NCBI RefSeq assembly: GCF_963583255.1
Contig: NC_084817.1
Span: 8,004,121-8,068,120, forward strand
DNA length: 64,000 nucleotides
Source: Pyrus communis
Lineage: Eukaryota > Streptophyta > Magnoliopsida > Rosales > Rosaceae
Direction: 5' to 3'
The notes below the pieces were generated by a model. The model did not search any database. It saw nothing but the letters and a program-made list of their open reading frames with translations, and was not told where the DNA came from. Positions 23,235 to 35,269 of the stretch are shown piece after piece. Numbering within the stretch: position 1 is the first letter of the stretch; each line of letters starts with the position of its first letter. The position numbers and the translations under genes were made by a program.

Positions 23235-26200
23235 CTAAACACCTAAAACGGGATCTAAAACTGGACCTGAAACAGCAAGAGCAAGGTGTCGGCAGTGCTT
23301 TACAAACACAGGACCATGCAGGCCTTTGGTGAATACATCTGCAACCTGTTCTTCAGTAGGTATATATTGGACAAGTAAATCACCCCGTTGGACCTTTTCA
23401 CGAACAAAATGATAGTCGGTATCAAGATGTTTGATCTTCGAATGAAAGACAGGATTGGAGCTTAGAGCTAAAGCACTCAGATTGTCACAGTAAAGTACTG
23501 GAGGCACCAAAATTTGCTGATGCATGTCTTTGAGAAGAGATCGAATCCAAAACAAATCAGCTGCAGAATGTGCTAAAGCTTTGTATTCAGCCTCAGTAGA
23601 GCTGCGAGATACTGTGGATTGCTTCTTAGACTGCCATGAAATGGGATTATCGCCCAAGTAAATCACAAAACCAGTTATTGAACGTCGGGTATTTATGTCG
23701 GCTGCCCAGTCCGAATCAGAATAGGCCAGCAAATTGAAATCCAAGCTCTTTTTGTAATGCAAACCATACTCAAGTGTTCCTTTCAGGTACCGTAAAATGC
23801 GTTTGACAAGAGTCATATGAAGATCAGTCGGAGAAGTCATAAACTGACAGACCATGTTAACAGCCTGAGCAAGATCTGGCCGAGTAAATGTCAAATATTG
23901 GAGAGCCCCGACCAAACTTCGATAATGACGTGGGTCAGAGAGAAGAGCACCTTCTTGTTCAAGTAATTGGGCATGTGGTTTAGACGGTGTGGATGTAGGT
24001 TTACATGTCTCCATTGCTGCCTTCTTGAGGAGATCTTGAGCATATTTCGATTGACTGATAAACAATGAACCATCTTCTTTATACTGAATCTGCAACCCCA
24101 AGAAATAAGACAATCTGCCCATGTCTTTGAGATCAAAGACTTCTGCAAGGTCACTGATCACTGCTTGAACTGTTGTAGGGTTGGAACCAGTGAGTATAAT
24201 ATCGTCTACATAGAGCAATAAGATAACAATATCCCCTTTATCTACTTTAACAAATAAGCTTGTATCAGATAAGGAAGTTGTGAAACCAAGGGATGGAAGA
24301 TAATTCGTGAACTTCGAGTTCCAGGCTCTCGGGGCTTGTTTCAAGCCATATAGAGATTTAATGAGTTTACACACATAACTTGGACAGGAAGGATCCACAA
24401 ATCCTTGAGGTTGCTGCATGTAGACCTCTTCCTCGAGATCACCATGCAAAAAAGCATTTTTAATGTCTAGTTGTCGCAGATTCCAACCAAGCTGTGCAGC
24501 TAAAACAAGAATTAATTGAACAGTAGTGTGTCTGACCACAGGACTGAAGGTCTCTGAGTAATCCAGCCCGTGTTCTTGAGTGTACCCCTGAGCAACTAAC
24601 CGAGCCTTATACCTTGATATTGTTCCATCTGGATGTTTCTTTATTTTATACACCCATTTGCTACCTACAATTGTTCTGTGAGATGGAGGTGGAACTAGAA
24701 CCCATGTACCTTGAGCCTTTAATGCATCATATTCTTCTTGCATAGCATGTTGCCATTCAGACTTACACGATGCTGCCCTAAACGTTTTAGGTTCTTCAGG
24801 TTCTGTGATATCAACTAGGAATGAAAACACTCCAGGACATGCACTAGTAATCGAACCAGAGCAGGACATATCAGAGCAAGACTCTAGTATTTGTAATGAA
24901 TTTAACTCAGGGAAAGTGGCCAAATGAGCTGCATAATTCTTTCTTGAAATAGCACCTGTTTGTAACCGAGTTTGAATCCGAGGATGAAGTGGTTGATGTA
25001 CAGGTAAGACATGTGAATCAGTGCTAGATGAATGCTCAGACAAAGGTAATAATACCTGAAGTTGAGTAGGATCGAGGACAGGAAGCAAATGAGGTGGAGT
25101 TGGTGTATCACTTGTTGTAGAGTAGGAACCATGAGATGTTGATGCTAAAGAGTCTTCACAAATGTGATTCTGTGACAGCTGACCGTGCTCAAATTGACCC
25201 CTTGTAGACCTCATGGGAATAGGAAATGGTATAACCACAGAGTTAGTTTGATTGACTGTCTCAGCAGATGCCATACCACTGTGAGAAGGCCCCAACCTTG
25301 CTGGAAATATTGACTCTTCAAAAATAACATGCCGTGATATAATGCATTTCTTAGACTGTTGATCATAACATATTACTCCCTTATACCCCATTGCATAGCC
25401 TAAGAAGATACACATTTTAGACTTAAACTGCAATTTATGATTGTTATACGGCTTGATCCATGGAAACACAGCAGTTCCAAAAATTCTTAAGGACTGTACC
25501 TCAGGCACTTTGTTGTATAGTAGCTGATAGGGAGAACTAAAAGACACGGTTTTACACAGCATTTTATTAATCAGAAAAACTGCATGAGCACAAGCAAAGT
25601 ACCAAAACTCACTACTTAAACCAGAAGCATTTAACAAAGTGAGAGCAGTGTCCACCACATGTCTGTGTTTCCTCTCAGAAATCCCATTCTGTTGAGGTGT
25701 GTAAGGACAAGAAATAAACTGCAGAATGCCTTTGGCAGCCAAAAAGGACGTAAACCGCTTGCTAGTGTATTCACCTCCACCATCTGTTTGCAAACCTCTA
25801 ATTGTTAACCCAAACTGAGTATGAATGAAAGCATAGAACTTGAGAAAAATTGCAAACACATCAGATTTGTTGCACATGGGAAATATCCAAGTAAATCTGG
25901 TATATTCATCTACAAAAAGTACATAGTATCGAAAACCTTCCACAGATTTTACAGGTGTTGGACCCCAAACATCGGTATGAACTTTCTCAAAAGGAACCCT
26001 ACAACTGTCATTTCTAACAGGAAAAGGTATCCTAGACATTTTACCCCTAATACAAGAAATACAAGTAGTATAAGTCTCATCTAACTTGTGTAAAACCTTA
26101 GATTGCCTTAACATTGCAGCCACAATATCATGTGCAGGGTGTCCCAACCTTTGATGCCAAATATCTGATTTCACCAGTTTCCCCAAGTAAGCCACTGGAT

Positions 26201-27968
26201 CTCTGGTAACAAACTTGTGCCCTCTAGAAGCTTTAACCACTGGAATCTGAAACAACTCTTCTGGTTTACTCTTTCCGTGATACACCACCTCCCTTGTCTT
26301 CTTGTCCTGCACAAAAAACTCACACTCATCACATATAAACCAACTATTATTATCTGCACACAATTGTTTAACTGAAAGAAGATTTCTGGCAATATTCGGA
26401 ACATGAAGAACTTTACTGAGAACAAGAGAATGATCAAGAGTATGAATTGCAGAGGAACCGATATGCTTAATTGGTAGACTTGAACCATTACCAATGGTTA
26501 TATTATCAGACCCTTGATAAGGAGCCACTTGATTTAATGCATTTATATCTGCAGTCATATGGTGTGAAGCACCTGAATCCACAATCCACAAATCCTGAGG
26601 AGGAGCCTGAGATGTTTGTTGTGCATTCATGGCAGATAGTGAGGCTGGAGGTGGCTGACCTTGATATGTGTAGTTGGCCCGATGAAAACAGTCAAGCGCA
26701 GAATGTCCTCTTTTCCCACATATCTGACACTCCATAATGAAACCAGCTGGTGTATTCCCTGTATTTCTGTGAAAACAGTTCACTGCAGTATGACCTCTTT
26801 TATTGCAGATTTGACACTCAACTACAACATTTGTTCTAGCTTCTGTACCAGACCACGACCCAGTAACATTCTGAACTTGTCTTGTCCCTGAAGAGTAAGG
26901 ACTATTTCCACCATAAAACCCTCGTCCTCTGAAATTATTACCAGTTCTATAGTTGCTGCTATTATTCCTGAATTGACCACCATTTCCAGCCCTGTAACCC
27001 CCATTGTAAGTCTGAGATTTGAACCCATGCTGCTGACCAGAATGAGAGTGAGCTACAAAACCATATCCACAAGATTGATCATGATGCCCTGGAGGAAAAG
27101 TATTTGAACCAAACATCTGGGACTCCACACCATGTTGAGGAGCATTATTAAATGAACCCTGTGATTGCTGAACAATAGTGCCTGCTGTAGTAGCAGGTAT
27201 ATGAGCATGGTGTTGAGAATTTGACGAAGATGCACCACTCGAAGATCCACCTCCATACATGACAGAACCCAAACTAGTATTCTGCCCAGACTGAGAACCC
27301 TGAACAAAAAGAGCAGCCATATTCTGAGGCAGCAGATTCATTTCCCCTTTAATCTCCTTTTCAGTTCCAAGTAGTTGAGCACGAAATTCCCTTAAGGTAA
27401 TGGAAGATTCCCGTGCCAAGATAACTGTGCGAATAACACCATATTCCTTAGGTAAACCTGCCAGCCCAGCAATGATAATATCATTGTCAGAAACTGTCTC
27501 CCCTGCAGCCATTAACTGATCTCTGATATTCTTCAAACGCAACAAGTATTTATCAATGTTATCTGCCCCCTTCTGAATCGTATGCAACTCTGTTTTCAAA
27601 TGGTTAACCCGAGACTTCGAAACAGAAGCATATCTTTCAACAAGATTTGACCATGCTTCAAAAGCAGTCCTGCACCCCAAGACATACTCCATTGCCTCAT
27701 CTGTTAGTGTAGCAAGTAGCAGACTAATAAGAGCCATATCAGTAGACTCCCAATCAAGAAACGCTGTGGTAATCTCCCTTGTAACACCAGCCTCTGGACT
27801 CACGGCATACTTTGATGGACAACCAATCGTACCATCAAAATGACCAAACAATTTGTACCCTTTAAGAACCGACTGAAACTGAAAGGCCCATTTGGCAAAA
27901 TTATCATCTCGAAGTTTTATAGTCAGCATACCCAACAAATTCTCAATCTTGAATGAAGAAGACGCCAT
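23235..27968 (-). CDS. Ty1-copia gag-pol polyprotein, uninterrupted
   Basis: This is a single open frame of 1577 codons from the methionine at 27968 (MASSSFK). The open frame extends 38 codons upstream, but that part has no gag similarity, so I take the internal start. Domains in order by approximate residue: gag with the LRLKNIRDQL region around 180; two CCHC zinc knuckles at about 384 and 414; aspartic protease DSGASHHM at about 465; the HQRLGHPA pre-integrase motif at about 603; integrase D-D-E region at about 664 to 760 (HTDVWGP, DGGGEY); reverse transcriptase with YVDDIILTG at about 1254; RNase H with SSTEAEYKAL at about 1458. It would copy the element and insert it. All catalytic motifs look intact, yet its 5' LTR is truncated, so self-driven transcription is doubtful. 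Confidence 0.95.
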   Translation of the reverse strand: MASSSFKIENLLGMLTIKLRDDNFAKWAFQFQSVLKGYKLFGHFDGTIGCPSKYAVSPEAGVTREITTAFLDWESTDMALISLLLATLTDEAMEYVLGCRTAFEAWSNLVERYASVSKSRVNHLKTELHTIQKGADNIDKYLLRLKNIRDQLMAAGETVSDNDIIIAGLAGLPKEYGVIRTVILARESSITLREFRAQLLGTEKEIKGEMNLLPQNMAALFVQGSQSGQNTSLGSVMYGGGSSSGASSSNSQHHAHIPATTAGTIVQQSQGSFNNAPQHGVESQMFGSNTFPPGHHDQSCGYGFVAHSHSGQQHGFKSQTYNGGYRAGNGGQFRNNSSNYRTGNNFRGRGFYGGNSPYSSGTRQVQNVTGSWSGTEARTNVVVECQICNKRGHTAVNCFHRNTGNTPAGFIMECQICGKRGHSALDCFHRANYTYQGQPPPASLSAMNAQQTSQAPPQDLWIVDSGASHHMTADINALNQVAPYQGSDNITIGNGSSLPIKHIGSSAIHTLDHSLVLSKVLHVPNIARNLLSVKQLCADNNSWFICDECEFFVQDKKTREVVYHGKSKPEELFQIPVVKASRGHKFVTRDPVAYLGKLVKSDIWHQRLGHPAHDIVAAMLRQSKVLHKLDETYTTCISCIRGKMSRIPFPVRNDSCRVPFEKVHTDVWGPTPVKSVEGFRYYVLFVDEYTRFTWIFPMCNKSDVFAIFLKFYAFIHTQFGLTIRGLQTDGGGEYTSKRFTSFLAAKGILQFISCPYTPQQNGISERKHRHVVDTALTLLNASGLSSEFWYFACAHAVFLINKMLCKTVSFSSPYQLLYNKVPEVQSLRIFGTAVFPWIKPYNNHKLQFKSKMCIFLGYAMGYKGVICYDQQSKKCIISRHVIFEESIFPARLGPSHSGMASAETVNQTNSVVIPFPIPMRSTRGQFEHGQLSQNHICEDSLASTSHGSYSTTSDTPTPPHLLPVLDPTQLQVLLPLSEHSSSTDSHVLPVHQPLHPRIQTRLQTGAISRKNYAAHLATFPELNSLQILESCSDMSCSGSITSACPGVFSFLVDITEPEEPKTFRAASCKSEWQHAMQEEYDALKAQGTWVLVPPPSHRTIVGSKWVYKIKKHPDGTISRYKARLVAQGYTQEHGLDYSETFSPVVRHTTVQLILVLAAQLGWNLRQLDIKNAFLHGDLEEEVYMQQPQGFVDPSCPSYVCKLIKSLYGLKQAPRAWNSKFTNYLPSLGFTTSLSDTSLFVKVDKGDIVILLLYVDDIILTGSNPTTVQAVISDLAEVFDLKDMGRLSYFLGLQIQYKEDGSLFISQSKYAQDLLKKAAMETCKPTSTPSKPHAQLLEQEGALLSDPRHYRSLVGALQYLTFTRPDLAQAVNMVCQFMTSPTDLHMTLVKRILRYLKGTLEYGLHYKKSLDFNLLAYSDSDWAADINTRRSITGFVIYLGDNPISWQSKKQSTVSRSSTEAEYKALAHSAADLFWIRSLLKDMHQQILVPPVLYCDNLSALALSSNPVFHSKIKHLDTDYHFVREKVQRGDLLVQYIPTEEQVADVFTKGLHGPVFVKHCRHLALAVSGPVLDPVLGV

Positions 27969-28071
27969 TGAAAAGAATTCAATCAACCACAACTCTGAGC
28001 AAACCAAAAAATTACCAAACAAGGAACACACAACTGACTTCGAAAAATTCACAAAACAATACCCAAGTAAG

Positions 28072-28352
28072 GAGAATGACACTCCAAATCACAACCCAAA
28101 TTGCACACTGCGACTAAAGACACCAAACCAAGAGATTGATACTCCAATATAACACAGCACAGGAGATTGAAACTCCAAGATTCATAGAAAGAATGGCACT
28201 TTCTTGTTTTAATCGACAAGTCCCAGAGAATGATACTCCAAGGAACAAACACAGCTCAGGAGATTGAAACTCCAAGATTCATAGAAAGAATGACACTTTC
28301 TTCTTTAAAACGACAAGTCCTAGAGAATGATACTCCAAGGAACAAACACATA
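28072..28352 (-). repeat. Tandem repeats in the copia leader
   Basis: Two 97-bp copies lie at 28160-28256 and 28257-28352. A shorter motif of the form gagaatgatactcc or gagattgaaactcc recurs about six times between 28072 and 28335. They lie between the primer-binding site and gag, in what would be the untranslated leader. Confidence 0.8.
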
Positions 28353-28601
28353 GAATAACAAGAACATAAATCAACACATCAAGATTCTACCAAAAAACCC
28401 CAAATCTTCGCTTTAATCGAATTCCAACAAATTGAATCACAGCCCCAAGAAAGAAACAAATACACCTGATTCGCTGACCAAATCTCCTAAGAACGCCGTT
28501 CCAGATAACCACCAAACACCTAATCTTCGAGCACCCAATCTTCAAGATAGCACCCAAACCAGCGGAAGTCTTCACCAGAACCGAAAGTGGCGACGAGCCT
28601 A

Positions 28602-28618
28602 AACCGGCGATGATACCA
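28602..28618 (-). other. Primer-binding site (initiator tRNA-Met type)
   Basis: On the minus strand, directly after the 5' LTR, the sequence tggtatcatcgccgg resembles the copia primer-binding site complementary to the 3' end of initiator methionine tRNA. The first eight bases match and later ones differ. Confidence 0.75.
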
Positions 28619-28714
28619 TATTAACACAGAGAAGCTGTAAACAACGAAGGATACCAGAAACGAAGAAGAAGATGAGAAGAGATAGAGAGGAAGAAAGAGA
28701 GAATGTGTTGTGTT
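28619..28714 (-). repeat. Truncated 5' LTR of the copia element
   Basis: About 96 bases match the first 96 bases of the other LTR (22935-23030). Similarity stops abruptly after gagaatgt, so about 150 bases holding U3 and the promoter are missing. Confidence 0.75.
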
Positions 28715-30153
28715 TCTCCATTTTTGTTTACTTCCATTCCACGGAGAAGTCACAATTAAGTTGTATATTATCAGTATGATTTTAAAGTTTGTGTGGTCCT
28801 CTCTTTAGGAGCACCGTGGTTGAATTATGTGCTTTAATTTACACAGATTTGAGAGATTTAATCACGTATGTATCATTGTTTTCTCCATTTGTAGGTTACT
28901 CTTCTTTTCCAAAACTCAGAAACTTCATCACACAATGGAATGCAGTAGCAACAATAGGAATTATAAAGGTGTAGATTTTAAGTCATGTTTTCTCCACAAT
29001 TTTTTGCTTATTCATATATACTTTTCAACTTTCTAAGTTGTCTTTAATGCTTTAATAGGTTTTCTTCAATTTTTCTCTGCTTATTTGTCTTGAATATTTT
29101 AATAGGTTTTCTTCAATCCTGAGATTTATAGCACCAATTGTACCATTCCGTTACCCGCTGTAATTGACTAGTGTATTCGGTTTGCTCCAATTGACACTAG
29201 GAGGTCTTTGTATAAAGTGAAGTTGGCCTTGAATTGAGCTTAACGAGATAGGTCCTCGGGTTGAATTGAGGCTTTTTAAGGTTAGTACTCTATCTTCATT
29301 GTTGAGAAATTTGTGCTTCTTGCAAGGATATAGCACGTGTTTCATTTTACAGTTACATGCTTGTGTTGTTTATGTCGTATGGACATTAGTTAGATATGAA
29401 TAAATATGAATTATCTTTATGAATAGATATGAATTCTCTTTAATTGTTTTCTTTTTATGAAGAGCACCAACAAGAAGGGGAAGGGGTCAGCAATCAACAA
29501 CAATAAGCATGGTAAGGGAGCGACTACAACCATCAACAAGATCAAGGGGCCGAAAGCGCCAACAATCTTCATGAACTTTAAGCTTTTCTTTTTGCTTTTG
29601 GTTTGTAACTTAATTTATTTTGAAACTTTGGCTTGTAACTAATTTTTTTTGCTTTTGGGTTTGTTACTTAATTTATTTTTGTTGCATGCATGTGGAATGT
29701 TGAATTTAAATAGTTTGATGGTAGAATATATTTGAAGAACAATTCATAATTTCATATTTCAATTAGGGCTCTATGACTACACAGATTGGTATGTATGAAG
29801 TAAAATGCTCAAAATAGATTGCATTGGTGGCTCAAAATAGTTTGCACAAACACACATATGACATATTTGTATGTATGACAAATTAGTATTTATGAAATTG
29901 GGTTGACAATTTCAATCTAAAAGGCTAAATTTAGCACAAAAGGCCAATATGTTAAGTTTCAAACCAATAGCCCAAAAGCCCAAAATAAAAATTTAATCCT
30001 GATTTATCCCGAAATATTGAAAATATTTTGGGATTCCTGAAATTTTGGTTTGGGATTGGTCTTCAAATTTCCATCCAGAAAAATTTTGATTTGGGATTTG
30101 GGATACTAGTTTCGGTTCGGTATCCCATACCGAACTAGCTCTTCCAACACGTA

Positions 30154-31800
30154 TAGCACAAGACTATGCTAACCTTGATGCGGAATACACCGACTTTTCG
30201 GATAATTAATGTCCAGTAGATTTCCAAACGGCTAGGAACTTTAAGAACTAAGTGACTATGGAATACAAGTCTCCCTGCTCTAAATTCATTTACAACATTG
30301 CTTCCATACCAAACTGACACATCTCAACCCAGTATGTCCACGTGTCCATCCGAATCATGATGTGCTAGCTGACACCTGGAGAGTAACGAAGCCATTAATT
30401 CTGCTTGACGTGCAAAAGTGTGAATAAATTTAAACTTTGATTAAATAAAGTAGAGTGTACAATGTGATTGGGTGGAAACCCTTATTACAAAATATGAAGT
30501 TCAAAGCATAGCATAGAAAATAAAGGTACCATAAAGGATGATTATTCTTACAGAGATAATCCACTTTGACCATAGTACTGTCAGCTACTTCCACTGAATC
30601 CTCATAGTCCCACGAGCTCAATTTCTATGTCCTAAAAGGGACCAAAAAAAAAAAAGACTGAGTGGGCCTATAAAATAAAGTTTTCTAAAAACCTTATCGA
30701 AAACATGTAACCCTCGATGTAAAACAAGTATATAGTTTCTTAAAGTAATAATATAATAATATATAATAGGGAACCTTACAACACAAATGAGTTAAAGGAT
30801 ATAGGGTGCTACTACGAAATATCTCAAATCACTGTCATAGAAAAATCCATGCTCATTACTTAATGAAGGCACACAAGTCATGTAGAAAGTAATAATGTGA
30901 ATAGGCTGGGTGTAAAGGTTTCACATTCTAGTACTACACCACGTGAAGTTGTGCTAGTCCCCTCACATACATGTATGTCAACACCCTAAGGGGATTTGTA
31001 CCACTTCCTAAGGGGGAACAAGTTGGCACCTACTCTGTATCCAAAATGAATGTGAACTACACGTGAGCTCGTCCTGCACTCGGACTAGTACAATAAAAGG
31101 CACCAGTGCAATCATGTAATAATGAGCATATATAATATAAAGATGTTAGGCCACGGGTTTATGCTCACAATAAATATAATAAATGTAAAGTGTATGAAAA
31201 TCTAACTGTAAGCTAAACATGGCTATCTCATCATGGTATGTAAAAGTAGTTAGCAAGAAAACCATAAATATATATATATATATATGTTTATTTATTTATA
31301 TATATATATATATATTAAGCTAATTATAATTATGTAATAAACCTCAGTTCCTCCTAATTTGCTCAAATATGGAATTTAGAAACAATTGAAATTGAATTTG
31401 AAAAAAGCGGAGCGTTTGAAATTTTCTCCAAAAATCTGGCGAAATCTATTCAAACCAACAACCTTGAACCAAATCGACCCGACCTGAATCCATTTGGATC
31501 CGACCCGAATCCACTTCAGAATTTGGAAGGACTATTTTAAGGTATATTCCCTTAACTTTCAATTAAATTTAACAGAATAGTCACTGTTAGTTTATCGAAG
31601 TTGAATTTTTCAAAAAATCGCTCGAGATCCTACTTAGTGTATTTCAATTAAATCTCATGGACTCATTCATAACATATTATCACTACAATATAAAGACAAA
31701 CATATGAATGAATAAAATTACCAATAGTAATTATTTAATTTGGAGTACTTACATAATATCCAATAATTTTTAGGGCATAACTCCAACATAAGAACACTCC
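30154..31800. other. Duplicated flank, first copy
   Basis: This matches 46190-47930 with small differences. It contains a conserved minus-strand 63-codon frame (30430-30621), an AT microsatellite region (31267-31316) and otherwise no recognisable gene. A stretch at 31440-31510 is rich in cgaccc-type motifs. Confidence 0.6.
30430..30621 (-). other. Conserved 63-codon ORF, duplicated at 46459-46650
   Basis: This minus-strand frame of 63 codons begins MSSWDYEDSVEVADSTMV and has a hydrophobic aromatic-rich middle (PLWYLYFLCYALNFIF). The copy at 46459-46650 has the same length and stop, with roughly eight substitutions and no frameshift. I do not recognise the family. It may be one exon of a lost gene or part of an old transposon. 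Conservation of length alone is weak evidence of coding because the duplication may be recent. Confidence 0.3.
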
Positions 31801-31807
31801 AGTCACA

Positions 31808-33160
31808 CTAAGATAAGGATTTTTTTAATCCCAAAATCTCTTTGTCATCTTCCTTAGGACAAAAATGGTCTTTCTTAGGATTCAAAGATTGAACGACCAT
31901 CATATTACTAGATGACTTTGCTTCTAGGAAGTTAAATTGACGTAACACTTTATGAGTGTAGTTTGATTGGAGGACTAAGATCTTGTTGTCACGGTGCTCA
32001 ATATGCAGATTGGTACAATAGGTCCAACCTACATTCTTCATCTCAAATTCCATCTTCAAGTGCGTAACAATCATTGGTATCTCTTCTAGAGTTCCAATAA
32101 GGTTCATGTCATCGACATATATTGCAATTATCGCAAAATCAGAATTGGTGGTCTTAATGAACACGCATGGGCACAGTTTCGTTGTTTACATATCTTATTC
32201 CGATCAAGTACTCACTTAGGCGTTTGTACCAAATTTGTCATATTGTTTCAAACCATATAGCGAACACTTCAACCTAATTGAAAATGTGTTCCATGGTCGA
32301 GCATATGCACTGATTCTGGTATTACTAGTCCTACTGGGACTTTCATATAAATCTCGGTATCTAGATCCCTATATAGATATATAGAGACCACGTCCATAGG
32401 TTATATACTTGGTCTTTCGGAAACTACTAAACTGATTAAGTAACGGCATTTAATAACATGTATTACGAGAAAATACGTCTTCTCATAATCAATCCTAGGG
32501 CGTTGTGAGAAACCTTACGCCACGAGGTAGGCCTTATACCTTACAACCTCATTATTCTCATTACGATTCCTAACGGATACCAATTTGAAGGCTATGGGTT
32601 TTACGTCTAAGTGTGTTGGAACGACTGGTCTGAACATGCAACGTTTTGCTAATGAATCAAGTTGAACATGGATTGCCTCTTCCCATTTTGGCTAGTCGGA
32701 TTAGAGTTATGCTTCAACAGATCGTGGTCCAATGTCATCGCTTTTTACTATTTCGGTGGCCACCGCATAAGCAAATACATCATCAACGATGATCTCGTTA
32801 TGTTTCCACATGTCTTCCAAACAAGTGTAGTTGACATAGATCTTAAAGTTCTCGGAATCGGTATTCTTAGGTCTTGCGTCCAAGACACTTCCGTGATCTA
32901 AGACAATGTCAAGTTGTGGAACGGATGAGGCAGCGACAGAAAGACCAACACTCCTGATGTCTCTTCATGTGCCGTTGCTCTTCTTTTTTTTTTAGGAAGC
33001 TTATCCTTCGAACCAAAGGATCTGCCTTGCTTCAAGGAGGTGACACGAGACTGGTTAGCTGCCAATATCGTTCTTCGTTCGTCTGAAATGACATATTCGT
33101 TAGGAAAATGATGTTCGACATGGACGATTTTAAGAACATCAATCCTTGCAGACATTTGCT
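31808..33160 (-). pseudogene. Decayed Ty1-copia integrase-RT fragment (first copy)
   Basis: The minus strand shows a basic linker region (33155-32900), the start of reverse transcriptase near 32620-32520 (VVRYKA block), and the YVDDMN form of the catalytic box near 32105-32120, separated by stops. The parallel fragment is at 47936-49260. No LTRs or other domains are attached. Confidence 0.8.
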
Positions 33161-33770
33161 ACAGGAATAAGTGTGCAACAAAGAGTATAAGTAGTGCACC
33201 TCTGCTTTCGCTTTTTAAGCCTGTGCTTGGAAAAGCATCTGCCGATTTCTAAGTTATGTAGACCATTTATATATGTAGTTTCTCCAACCGATAAGATGAA
33301 TAGTTATGCTAATTTTAAGGAAGGAAAAATAAGTAATTGAATGTACGTTACCCTGGTAGGCACGATCAAGTACATATAGTGTTGAATACCTATACTAAAT
33401 GCTGATTTTGTTTGAAATTGTGTCAACTGAGTAATGTAGGCTCCCTTTTCTTGTATATCTTCACGTATGTAAATTGACCTTATGTCCCTGGTAACTAAGT
33501 CAGTTTCTACGGCAAGTTGTCAATGATAATAGTGCTGCATCCTTAAAGGGTTTACATTTATGTTACATTAGAATTTTAACAGTTTTAATAGGTATGTTGG
33601 AGTTCCATTTTGACATTTGTTGAACTTTTGTTTTGCAAGTTTATACTTTCTCTGTGTGTGTGCCTTCATGATGCAGGATTTTCTCCCTACGTATCTTCTT
33701 TTCTTCTCTGTCTGATTCATCTAAATTCTCTTAGGCCTATCTCTTTTATGTCATCTAGCTCAAAATCCTA
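33161..33770. other. Segment present only in the first flank copy
   Basis: About 610 bases lie between catcaatccttgcag and tttctggttactcgttc, which are adjacent in the second copy (near 49277). It is either an insertion here or a deletion there. Contains no gene that I can recognise. Confidence 0.5.
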
Positions 33771-34341
33771 ATTTCTGGTTACTCGTTCTACATCACTCTC
33801 TTTCTCCGTGGTACTAAATAGATGGGATTATGACCCCCCCCTTGGAGGCTAAATAAGTTAAAAGAAAAAAAGGGGCTACTGATTTCTTTTTCAAAGCTCA
33901 AGATGCACAATTCTCGCGAAAACGATTAGTGGATGTTCCGTGGATTAAATTCATTTCCTTTACGTGTTAGTAAAGTTCTATACTGCACAAGATAAAAAGA
34001 CAGACCTTTAATTTTAGAGTCAATGACCTGACAAAGTTTTTCATTCTTTCTCATACATTCACTCATAAATGTTCTATCATCTTAAAAGTGAGATTAAAAA
34101 CACATGAAAAATAAATGTTTTATCCTCTTAGTTTATGTGGAAGAGAGTGTTAATGTGAAAAGCGTTACCGAAAACATGATCTGACTCTTGAAGACAATAT
34201 ATCAAGCCAAATTCCAATGCCATTTTCTTTGGTAGTTGATGAAAATTGAAGGGTTTTATTGTTAAAAAACGTGCAAGGTTCTACAACCTTGAAACATAAC
34301 TCCCTTTATTTTTCATTAGGCTCTTATTTTGGGGTAAGTAA

Positions 34342-35008
34342 GGTCATCTCCAACTGACACGGGCAAAAGGCCATAGGACAAAATATAACCCATTCTAACA
34401 TGAAAGCCGTCTCCAATCGAAGGCTAGGCCAAAGGGTTGTGGGCCCCATCGGGCCATAATTCATCCACCAGGCCAACCAGCCAGCCTGTTTGCACCAGCC
34501 CAAACCCATGCTAGCTAACGTCAGGTTATTGTTGGATTTGAATTTTTTTTTTAGATGAAATTTAAAAAAATAAATACCTAAGTCATTTGTACACCATTTC
34601 TCACCTCATTTTCACCATTCCATACTATATTTCTCATTTTATATCAATTCTTCACCAATGTTTCACATCCTTTTTATTATATAAAGATAAGAAATCTGAA
34701 AGTTTATTCATTTAGCGACAAGTGGCACTCAAAATATGTTCGAAAACCTTATTTTAATATGGCAGTTTAATTCAATTAACCATATTAATTCAATTAAAAT
34801 AATAAATTATTGAGAGGGCTAAAAAATAGCCCCATTCGGTTGGAGATGAGTTTTTTGTCAAACGGGCTATGTTTTAACTGATAGCCCTTTGGCCCTCTCG
34901 GTTGGAGATGGTATAAAATATGGCCTGGCATTGTTTATGAAAAAATAATTTTTTGCAAGGCTATAGCGATAAACATGGCCCTTTGGCCCCTTTCTGTTGG
35001 AGATGACC
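34342..35008. mobile_element. Harbinger-type MITE, 667 bp
   Basis: The ends are ggtcatctccaac and gttggagatgacc, perfect inverted repeats, flanked by TAA (34339-34341 and 35009-35011). A three-base TAA/TTA duplication is typical of PIF/Harbinger elements. The element contains further internal gttggagatg motifs. The same insertion is at 49850-50516. Confidence 0.8.
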
Positions 35009-35269
35009 TAATACTTGAAAGACAAATGTGTTTTTGAAGTAATATTTATGTGATAATAGAGTATGTAAATAATAATTTAGTATTATGTTTTTCATTTTAT
35101 TATTTGTTGATTTTAAATATTTTTTTTTTAATAGGTAACGGATCGGTTGATATTACCTATTCATTTTAAAAGGTGTTACACAACACGACTTATTAAGATA
35201 TCGGGTATGACACAAATGCCAGGTCTAGTGGGTCCTCGCATCAGAGTTTTTTAGTTTTTTTTCTTGTTT

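Larger units (their letters stand above)
22279..30145. mobile_element. hAT-type element carrying a nested copia element
   Basis: The 8-bp flanks are agcacgta (22271-22278) and aacacgta (30146-30153), one mismatch. The unoccupied site is seen in the duplicated flank near 46160-46180. Both ends carry the cccgaaatttcggga/ggttcggtatccc motifs common at the ends of a plant hAT MITE family. The terminal inverted repeat itself is weak. A copia element (22935-28714) sits inside, leaving about 2.1 kb of host element with no transposase. Short ORFs at 22604-22792 and 29457-29642 (Lys/Asn-rich) are unassigned. Confidence 0.6.

Noticed and set aside
23891..27307. Smaller frames overlapping the copia polyprotein
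   Set aside because: They are in other frames of the 23235-27968 coding sequence.
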